DNA from: Mytilus edulis
Taxonomy: Eukaryota; Mollusca; Bivalvia; Mytilida; Mytilidae
NCBI RefSeq assembly: GCF_963676685.1
Contig: NC_092346.1
Span: forward strand, 50,497,062-50,561,061
DNA: 64,000 nucleotides
Reading direction: 5' to 3'
The notes beneath the pieces were generated by a model. That model was not told where the DNA came from, made no database searches, and was given only the letters and a program-made list of their open reading frames with translations. The translations under genes were made by a program, and so were the position numbers. Below are positions 57,201 to 64,000 of this stretch, one piece after another. Positions within the stretch are counted from its first letter, which is position 1. Each line of letters begins with the position of its first letter.

Positions 57201-60200
57201 GTAAAGGTTTGATTTTTAGTTTCCGGACTAGTAGATGAAAAAGTTTTTGTGCAGACTGATATTGGTTATGATGTTCTTTGCAGATAATCTGTCCACACCT
57301 GTACATAAAGGAAGGAATATACCAGCTCTATCTCCTGAATCCAGTAAATCATTAAAGAGCTTGATGAATCAACATTTATCTAAGGATGATGATGATCTAG
57401 CTTCCATTAAGTGGAAGAATACAGATCAGATTAACGGTGGTAAGCTTTGATTTAGTGATGGTATATAAAATTGTTTTTATGCCCCACCTATGATAGTAGA
57501 GGGGCATTATGTTTTCTGGTCTGTACGTCCGTTTGTCTGTTCGTCCTTTCGTCCCTTCGCCCTTCGTTCCACTTCAGGTTAAAGTTTTTGGTCAAGGTAG
57601 TTTTTGATGAAGTTGAAGTCCAATCAACTTAAAACTTAGTGCAAATGTGCCCTATGATATGATCTTCCTAATTTTAATGCCAAATTAGAGTTTTGACCCC
57701 AATTTCACGGTCCACTGAACATAGAAAATGATAGTACAAGTTTCAGGTTAAAGTTTTTGGTCAAGGTAGTTTTTGATGAAGTTGAAGTCCAATCAACTTG
57801 AAACGTAAAACACATGTTCCCTATGATATGATCTTCCTAATTTAAATGCCAAATTAGAGTTTTGACCCCAATTTCACGGTCCACTAAACATAGAAAATGA
57901 TAGTGTGAGTGGGGCATCAGTGTACTATGGACACATTCTTGTTTAATTTATTATTCACATGTTTAACTAAATGGCGAAATTGACTTTAGAATTTGAATGA
58001 CTTCTTACCTAAACATTTCTACAAGTATAGTTATACCAATTAGAAATAGAACATTATTTATGAAAAATAAGTATCCTATTGAAAAAGAGGGTCAAAAAGA
58101 TACCAGAGAGACATTCAAACTTATAAATTGAACAAAAAAACTGTCAACACCATGGCTAAAAAGGAATAAGACAAACAGGAAAACAATTGTTCACTAAACA
58201 CAACATAGAAAAATAAAGACTAAGCAACACAAAAACTGGGGGTGCTTTGGAAGGGTAAGCAGATGCTGCTCCACATGTGGCAGCTGTCGTGTTGCTCATT
58301 TAAGTACAAACCGATGATAAGTCTAATCCCTCAGGTCACATTCGTGAAAATGAAACATTGTAGTTACGATATAAGGAGCATATCTGCTATCATCTGTGAC
58401 ACATATATATTTCGACTTTTAAAGTTGAAAATACTATTATTCTAACGTGCTCATCAAGGATTTATAGATTACCACAAATTGTACTTTTTTAGGTGTGTTC
58501 ATCTATCTGTTCATAAGACCGTCACATATTAGATTTAAGTTTTTGGTTATGATAGTTTACCAATATCAACTTGAAACTTATTACACATGCTCATAATGGT
58601 GTGAAATTTTGATAATTTGTGCAAGTTAAGAGTTTTTACGCATTGAAAATGGAATTATGATACTGCTATCAGGACATAGTGTTGATTGAACACACATTCT
58701 AGTTATTAATTCATAGTTAGTCCGAAATTCTAAAACAAAAACTTCTTATTCACTTCAGTTGGTTTTATTTCTCAAATGGAAAGGAACTATATTAAGTTTT
58801 CATATTGGTGATAAATCCTCTAAAATATGTAAATTTAACACTGATTTTTACTTTTATTTTCAGAAACCCGTAAAGTAGAGGATCTGTTTAAGGAATGGGA
58901 AAATCCTGTTTTTAATATGCCAGCAAAGGTAATTTTTTTCAGCATCAACACCAGATGCATGTTTTGTTGTCTCGCTTGACAGAGTAAAAAAGTGAGACAT
59001 AGGTACACTGTTTGTGGCGGTGGCAACAATGTATTAGTTTGTGATTGGGTCTAGTTTATGGTGAACCACTAGTGGTAATTCAATGATACTTGGTATGCAG
59101 TTGTATAAGCATAAGCATATCTCATTTCCATGGAGATTATTTGGCCAGGGCCCCCTCAGTCATAGTCTTTTTACTGAAACTTTCGCTTAGTTTTCATGTA
59201 TTACTGTAAACCAACTAATTTTCGTGACATTCGCAAGTAGAAAAATAACGTGAATTTAAATGGTCGCAAACTTGTAAAATTTGGATCTTTCCTTATTGAA
59301 TTACATCAAGTAAATTTGAAAATTGTCATGAAATTGGCATCAAAGGACTTAACGTGAAATATAGTACCTTCGAAAATAAGTTGGTTCACAGTAGTTTGTG
59401 ATTAGGTTGGGTATGGGGAACCATTAGTATTAGGTCAATGATATTTGGTATGCAGTTATATTTGCGTTTGCACATCTCATTACCATGGAGATTATTTGAC
59501 CCTGCCCCCTCAGTTATGGTTTATTGACTTTGAAATTTTGCTTAGTTTACATGTATTAGTTTGTGTTTAAAAATGTTTAGGTTTGTTTAAGAGGAACTAC
59601 TTATAATTGGTCAATGGTATTTGGTATGTAGTTGTATTAGCATTGGCACATCTCATTTCCATGGGGATTGTTTAGCCTTGTACCTTCAGTCATTTGTTCA
59701 TTGAATTTGAATATTTGCATAACTTACATGTTTTAAAAAAAAAAAGTATTGCTATTATAGTTTCAACATTTGCATTATTGAAATTATAAAAAAGCGAACT
59801 TATCTCTGGGATAACAGTTTATCTTCAAAAGATTCACCAGAGACACTTGAATCATAAAGGTTGAAAAGTTGAATGAAGTATGAAGTTGAAGAGCATTTTT
59901 AGGGCTAATAAACTTAAGGTTATATACTATTTTAATTTTGTAAACAGTTGATTTATAAATATCAATGATAATTAAAGTTAGAAGGCCAAATAGAATACAA
60001 AGCATTGACTTTACCTTAGAATTTCTTTAGCTGTGTTTTATCTCAGCTTCACTGATACCATTAAATGTTGATTTATTTCATCCTTTATATACAGCTGAAA
60101 CATTGAAGGATGATCTAAATTTTTTGATATACACTTGATAAGATTTTGATTTTTAAATTTTTAAATTTGTTTTGGTTTTAGCATTTGCGAAATCTGAAAA

Positions 60201-62687
60201 GTGAGCAAGTCAGTTTCAGAAGTAGTTTAAATCAGTTTCATTTATAGTTAAAAAATTTGTGTTTTGTCATTACTGAGGTCAATATTTTTGCAGATACTTT
60301 ATTTCACGTTATACCAATTCTAGTCCATTTTGTGGCTTTTAAAATTCACCATTTTCTTTTTTTAATGGATGTAGATTAATAAAGATTAACTTATTTGCGA
60401 TGATTTATATTCACATAACTTTTCTACACGCAAAAGTCACGTAAATAAGTTGGTTTACAGTATCTCCCTATTTTGTAAAAGCTGTCTATATCAGAACAAT
60501 CTTCAGAGAGCTCCATAATTGAGATCTGAGACTATCTCAACTCTTAATAGCCCAGTATTTGAGGCAATATAAACCTTCTGCATGCAGAAACTTCCTCTTT
60601 CCTCAATAGTCCAGTTGGGGTACTACAGAGGATGCTGCTTCCAGCCCTTGAGACTGCTTTTTATGCCCCACCTACGATAGTAGAGGGGCATTGTGATTTC
60701 TGGTCTGTGCGTCCGTTCGTCCGTCCGTTCGTTCGTTTGTCCGTCTGTCCCGCTTCAGGTTAAAGTTTTTGGTCAAGGTAGTTTTTGAGGAAGTTGGAGT
60801 CCAATCGACTTCAAACTTAGTATACATGTTCCCTATGATATGATCTTTTTAATTTTAATGCCAAATTAGAGGGTTTACCCAAATTTCACGGTCCACTGAA
60901 CATGGAAATGATAGTACGAGTGGGGCATTCGTGTACTGGGGACACATTCTTGTTATTTTATAAGCTGGCTGCCTTTATTTTGTTTCCTCTATATGTTTTT
61001 TTTTTTTTGTATTACAGAGCATGCCAACAACACAGATAAGTCACATGACCAGAGCAAGTACTAAAGCTCATCAAGCATTGAATCCTTGTGTCTTTGATAA
61101 GGATATGTTACAGAATTTTAAGGTAAATTAGCTTAATGATCAAATAACTTCTAAATTTTTTAAATTAGGTACAGGGTTTCATGAGTCATAATTCCTTAAA
61201 TATTTCAGTGATATGACATTTGTTTATATTTTGAATTCATTCTTTTTTGGAGTTAGTAAAATGTTTGTAACTCTTATGATCAAGAAAATATTCAAAGAAT
61301 GCACCATAATATATCCAAATAAACAAAATGAACACCAGAAAACAACCTAAAATTTCAGACAACAATCCACTTCAACATGAAAACGAAGTATACCTGAATA
61401 ATCTACAGAGAAGGATTTATTGCATGGCTCTGTTCTCAAACTGAAAATAAAACTAAAACAAATAAAAAAATTATGACAGAATAATTGCCTTCTTTTCTTC
61501 AACCGTGACTGTAGACACATTAATTTATTTACATGATAATTGCTCAAGAAAGTTTTCAAATTGTTGTTCAATGTTCATCGAAAAACCTCAAATCTCTGAT
61601 TTCAAAAAGAAAAAAAACAAACATATGTAAATGAAAGTTAAAGAAAATTTATGTAACTAAGGATCTGGAACATTTGTCTATGTTATGAATGTCCCAAAAT
61701 TGATATGGACTGACAAATATGACTGATGAGGCTCTTGATGTATGGGAACCAAGACAATTATAATCTTTTACTTTATTAAGATGTTGTAGTAACACAATGT
61801 ATATTGAAATCTATTTTAGTTTAAATGAAATAATTAAATTAAATCTTGTATTGACTTGTTGTTGTGAGTATTTGATTTGATATGTATTGAACTCATATAC
61901 AATTATTAAGTATATATACTGTAACTAAGTTCTACAAATTTTACATATTGCAGGTACTTGGACAGGTTGATAAGAAGTTTATTGCATGTTCGTTGCAAAT
62001 AGGCGGTATGTTATACATGTAACATTAGAAAATATGTGCATATTAAAAGCAATGTAGAAAATGTAAGACATTTTTAATGACAGCACATTGTTTTATTATA
62101 ATCTCTACAATGCCTTGTTTGCATGCACATTTTACCATAAATATAGAGTAGCAGAACAAGGGAAACAATTTGAAATTCTCTATTGTAAAAAATACTTTGA
62201 CTGATTTATCTCTCCTTATGTGGCAAAGTTGAAAAAAGGAATCAAATAAAAAAATTGTGTTTTTTTTAGAAAATACAGTTGTTAAAATGTTAAAACACAT
62301 AATTTTCTATATTAACATGAAAAATTTTACACATGAATTCCATACTATTTTATTAAAGATCTAGACAAATTGTTATCTGCTACTTCAAATTCAAGATGGA
62401 AGTTCAACCACTTAATAATTACAGACTATGTGAGGGCTCTATAGAAAGGCAAGGTCATTAAAAAAGCATAAGTGTTTTGTTAAGTCAGTTGAAATAGGCA
62501 GTATATATGTTAGCAATATCAAGGGTCTTTTAAGAAAAATACTGAATTAATTGTATACTATAAATAGAAAAAGTAATTTAAAAATGGTTTATATCTATAG
62601 AAACCAGCTCCAGTGATAAAGAAATGCTGTGTTTGATTGATCAACATGCAGCCCATGAAAGGATTCGACTTGAAACTTTCACCAAAG
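51031..62687 (+). CDS. MLH3: DNA mismatch repair protein MLH3 (MutL homologue), 3' end outside the window
   Basis: MLH3 pairs with MLH1 to form MutL-gamma, the nuclease that resolves meiotic crossover intermediates and adds to mismatch repair. Eight exons join in phase with GT-AG introns: 51031-51254, 52000-56123, 56543-56632, 57284-57439, 58864-58928, 61018-61122, 61954-62005, 62601-62687. They encode about 1634 residues; the rest of the C-terminal domain lies off the right edge. The GHKL ATPase motifs are intact: E31/N35 (EELVVNALDAG), D59-G61-G63 (DNGKGI), GYRGEAL (about 94-100) and AGTTVTVHDLFYNLPVRKK. A long, Ser/Asp/Glu-rich linker fills most of exon 2. LFKEWENPVF and VLGQVDKKFIAC mark the C-terminal domain. 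DQHAAHERIRLE (from about 1619) is the metal-binding endonuclease motif. It is longer than the human protein (1453 residues), mainly through the linker. Identification is firm. Confidence 0.96.
51255..51999 (+). other. MLH3 intron after the start exon
   Basis: AT-rich, with an inverted remnant of the GTTGTCTCATTG repeat near 51395. The open frame that begins at 51905 is intron read-through; coding starts at 52000 after TTCTTTCAG. Confidence 0.8.
52000..56123 (+). CDS. MLH3: MLH3 large exon (rest of ATPase domain plus linker)
   Basis: 4124 bp without a stop. It begins YSTSKCHEVSDLENLHYYGY and covers the S5-type transducer fold (YQFIYINGRNVLKTKLHKVV, EYDITFEPAKTLVEF). The acidic linker has SPEGDSELKEVE and SPDGDSELRNVQ, an apparent short internal repeat near its end. 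It stops at MRDPVSG/GTAAGC. Human MLH3 likewise packs this part into one huge exon. The reading past 56123 to TGA at 56138 is intronic. Confidence 0.95.
56543..56632 (+). CDS. MLH3: MLH3 exon 3
   Basis: Acceptor TTCTTTTCCAG, donor ACAG/GTACAG. Encodes TKLYVNTRSGHSVKSTEW, matching the YVNKMTG region of human MLH3 that opens the C-terminal part. Confidence 0.92.
56985..57085 (-). mobile_element. tRNA-derived SINE head (intronic, antisense)
   Basis: On the minus strand an A box TGGTCTAGCGG (57059-57069) and a B box GGTTCGAATCC (57000-57010) lie 48 bp apart, as in a tRNA promoter. They are followed by a non-tRNA body to about 56925 ending in a TA tract. The fold is not a working tRNA. The full SINE covers about 56925-57120. 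Confidence 0.85.
57284..57439 (+). CDS. MLH3: MLH3 exon 4
   Basis: Acceptor TTCTTTGCAG, donor GGTG/GTAAGC. Encodes NLSTPVHKGRNIPALSPESS to WKNTDQING, less conserved linker. The ATG at 57235 in the same frame is intronic; phase from exon 3 fixes the start at 57284. Confidence 0.88.
57478..57948 (+). mobile_element. GGGGCAT tandem element, two-unit copy (intronic)
   Basis: Hairpin TATGCCCCACCTATGATAGT...AGGGGCAT at the left end, a pyrimidine-rich leader, two units of about 170 bp, and the terminus GGGGCATCAGTGTACTATGG then ACACATTCTTGTTT. Confidence 0.9.
58085..58400 (-). repeat. Solo tail of the Penelope-like element (intronic)
   Basis: AGATACCAGAGAGACATTCA, AACACCATGGCTAAAAAGGA, GCAGATGCTGCTCCACATGT and GGTCACATTCGTGAAAATGA are colinear with 25864-26130. 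No coding part is attached, as in a short 5'-truncated insertion. Confidence 0.8.
58864..58928 (+). CDS. MLH3: MLH3 exon 5
   Basis: 65-bp exon, acceptor TTATTTTCAG, donor AAAG/GTAATT. Encodes TRKVEDLFKEWENPVFNMPA, the conserved LF-EW-NPVF block. Confidence 0.95.
58955..59720. repeat. Intronic tandem-type repeat (TTTGGTATGCAGTTGTAT phrase)
   Basis: Three units (about 59028-59200, 59392-59570, 59571-59730) each contain TGGTATGCAGTTGTAT-like and CATCTCATTTCCATGG phrases and end CATGTATTA. A leader with TGTCTCGCTTGAC...AAGTGAGACA precedes them. The first boundary is interrupted by the next feature. Confidence 0.7.
59204..59391. mobile_element. 188-bp mariner-type MITE nested in the intronic repeat
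   Basis: Inverted ends CTGTAAACCAACTAATTTTC and, on the other strand, CTGTGAACCAACTTATTTTC, with TA on both sides (59202-59203, 59392-59393). Neighbouring units of the host repeat show the empty site (CATGTATTAGTTTGTG), which confirms both the boundary and the TA duplication. A partial second copy lies at about 60290-60465. Confidence 0.85.
60659..60956 (+). mobile_element. GGGGCAT tandem element, one-unit copy (intronic)
   Basis: Same hairpin start (TATGCCCCACCTACGATAGT), leader and terminus (GGGGCATTCGTGTACTGGGG) as the other copies, with a single internal unit. Confidence 0.9.
61018..61122 (+). CDS. MLH3: MLH3 exon 6
   Basis: Acceptor TTTGTATTACAG, donor AAG/GTAAAT, 35 codons, phase 0 on both sides. 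Encodes KAHQALNPCVFDKDMLQNFK, aligned with the segment before VLQQVDNKF in human MLH3. Confidence 0.92.
61954..62005 (+). CDS. MLH3: MLH3 exon 7
   Basis: 52-bp exon, acceptor ACATATTGCAG, donor GCG/GTATGT. Encodes VLGQVDKKFIACSLQIG, the first strand of the MutL C-terminal domain. Confidence 0.94.
62601..62687 (+). CDS. MLH3: MLH3 exon 8 (endonuclease motif)
   Basis: Acceptor TATATCTATAG, donor AAAG/GTAAAA, phase 1 out. Encodes ETSSSDKEMLCLIDQHAAHE and RIRLETFTK. DQHA-x2-E-x4-E is complete, so the metal-dependent nuclease is predicted to be active. In human MLH3 a short exon with this motif is skipped in one isoform. Confidence 0.95.
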
Positions 62688-64000
62688 GTAAAAATTAGTT
62701 TCAGAAAGGGATACTGTAATGTGTTACATAGAGTTATATTGCAATCACTCTTGTCTGTTCTTCCAACAATTATTTTCCTCACACTTTTCTCAGGAATTAC
62801 TGAACATAATGACTTCATATTTGTTCAGCAGCTTAACAATAATAAGCTGTAAGTTTGTTAGCATTTTTATGCCCCTGCCATAGCAGAGGGGCATAAAGTA
62901 TTACCCTTGTGCATACTTACATACGCATGCACAAATGTTCCTAAGTTGGTTTCCTTTCTGTAACTTTAGTTTACCTTAACCATATGAAACTTATACATAA
63001 TGCTTATTACAACAAAACACAGATCAAGTTTAAAATTTGGTGGCATCACTTTAACCGTTCCACAATTATCCCCCTTTATGGATGGGAAAATTGTTGAATT
63101 TTAGTTTCCATTCATTAACTTTAGTTTGCCTCAGCTAAATGTTATTTTATTGCAATGCTTATTACCACTAAACACAGATTAAGTTCCAATTTCAAAAGCA
63201 TCGCTTGAACCATTCTAGAGTTATGCCCCTTTATCAATGGAACAATTATTGAAATTTTATTTTCCATTCTCTAACTTAAAGGCATACGATATAGTTACAG
63301 GGGAGGTAATGACGTTGCCAACGTAAAATGTTATTTTCACGACGTCAAACTGTGACATACCGGAAAAAGATGCATTTTTCGACTGATTTTTAACCGGATT
63401 TTTGTGACAAAAATGTCGATGTACGGCGGGCGGCCGCGCAGGCGAGCGGTCGGGCGGGCGGGTGGCAATCAAATGGTGTCCGTACATTAACTCATGAACC
63501 GTTCAACCAGCTTTTAAAATTTTAATATGTTATTACTGACAACTATACAAAGGTCAAGTTCAATAATTGCGATTTTGACTTTTACCGTTCAGGAGTTATG
63601 GTTCTTGAAGATTGAAAAATGGAGTTTCCAGTCATGTCCGTGCATTTATGCATGAACTGTTCTACCAAAGCTTCCCAAATTTTAATATGTTGTTACTAAT
63701 GACAGAATGGAGGTCAAGTTCAATAATGACGAATTTGACTTTTACCGTTCAGGAGTTATGGTTCTTGAAAGATTGAAAAATGGAGTTTCCAGTAGTGTCT
63801 GTGCATTTATGCATGAACTGTTCTACCAAAGCTTCCAAAATTTTAATATGCTGTTACTGATGACAAAATGGAGGTCAAGTTCAATAATGACGATTTTGAC
63901 TTTTACCGTTCAGGAGTTCTGGTTCTTGAAAGATTGAAAAATGGTGTTTCCCGTCGTGTCCATGCATTTTCTCATGAACCATTCAACCAAAGCTTTTGAA
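62688..64000. repeat. MLH3 intron 8, filled by a hairpin-headed tandem element
   Basis: From 62869 a hairpin (TATGCCCCTGCCATAGCAGAGG...) like that of the GGGGCAT elements heads a different repeat body. About 63290-63470 has GACGTC-containing palindromic sequence and a GC-rich run. From about 63480 to the edge there are units of about 160 bp (GATTGAAAAATGGAGTTTCC, TTTACCGTTCAGGAGTTATG). No exon seen. Confidence 0.75.

Noticed and set aside
61715-61750. A second CTGATGAG phrase that might start a hammerhead ribozyme
   Set aside because: No GAAA core, stem II partner or cleavage-side strand follows within a workable distance.

Overview
Animal nuclear DNA, most likely from a bivalve mollusc and probably a mussel of the Mytilus group. 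The window is AT-rich, with intron-containing genes spread thinly among dense short transposable elements. The organism call rests on an MLH3 gene of metazoan type and on several repeat families that I remember as abundant in Mytilus. No database search was possible.

Layout. 0-4 kb: weak candidates for the last exon of one plus-strand gene (661-699) and a small three-exon plus-strand gene (1946-2756). 4.3-10.6 kb: a block of satellites with two pairs of long direct repeats, a 126-bp higher-order minisatellite and a 54-nt T run. 12.7-17.2 kb: retroelement fragments and a tandem-repeat element. 18.1-19.3 kb (perhaps to 22.7 kb), minus strand: exons of a thrombospondin type-1 repeat gene with single-base frame breaks. 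20-33 kb: transposon-rich ground, with two decayed Penelope-like retroelements, one split by a TIR transposon with a clean target duplication, a 1.75-kb element with long inverted arms, and a second tandem-repeat element. 36.1-45.9 kb, minus strand: a complete four-exon ZC2HC1C gene. 51.0 kb to beyond the right edge, plus strand: MLH3, with eight coding exons in the window, from the ATPase domain to the DQHA endonuclease motif.

MLH3 and ZC2HC1C are divergent neighbours here. From memory they are also close divergent neighbours on human chromosome 14q24.3, so this looks like a very old linkage. The roughly 5-kb interval between them holds a promoter-like stretch (ETS-type and YY1-type motifs) and two MITEs, one Mutator-like and one Harbinger-like.

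The most notable non-coding element is a hammerhead ribozyme motif at 43427-43470, inside a short interspersed element in ZC2HC1C intron 1. All three stems and the core are intact; the cleavage-site base is U. The rest is mostly non-autonomous transposons, several of which can be delimited to the base by TIRs and target-site duplications.
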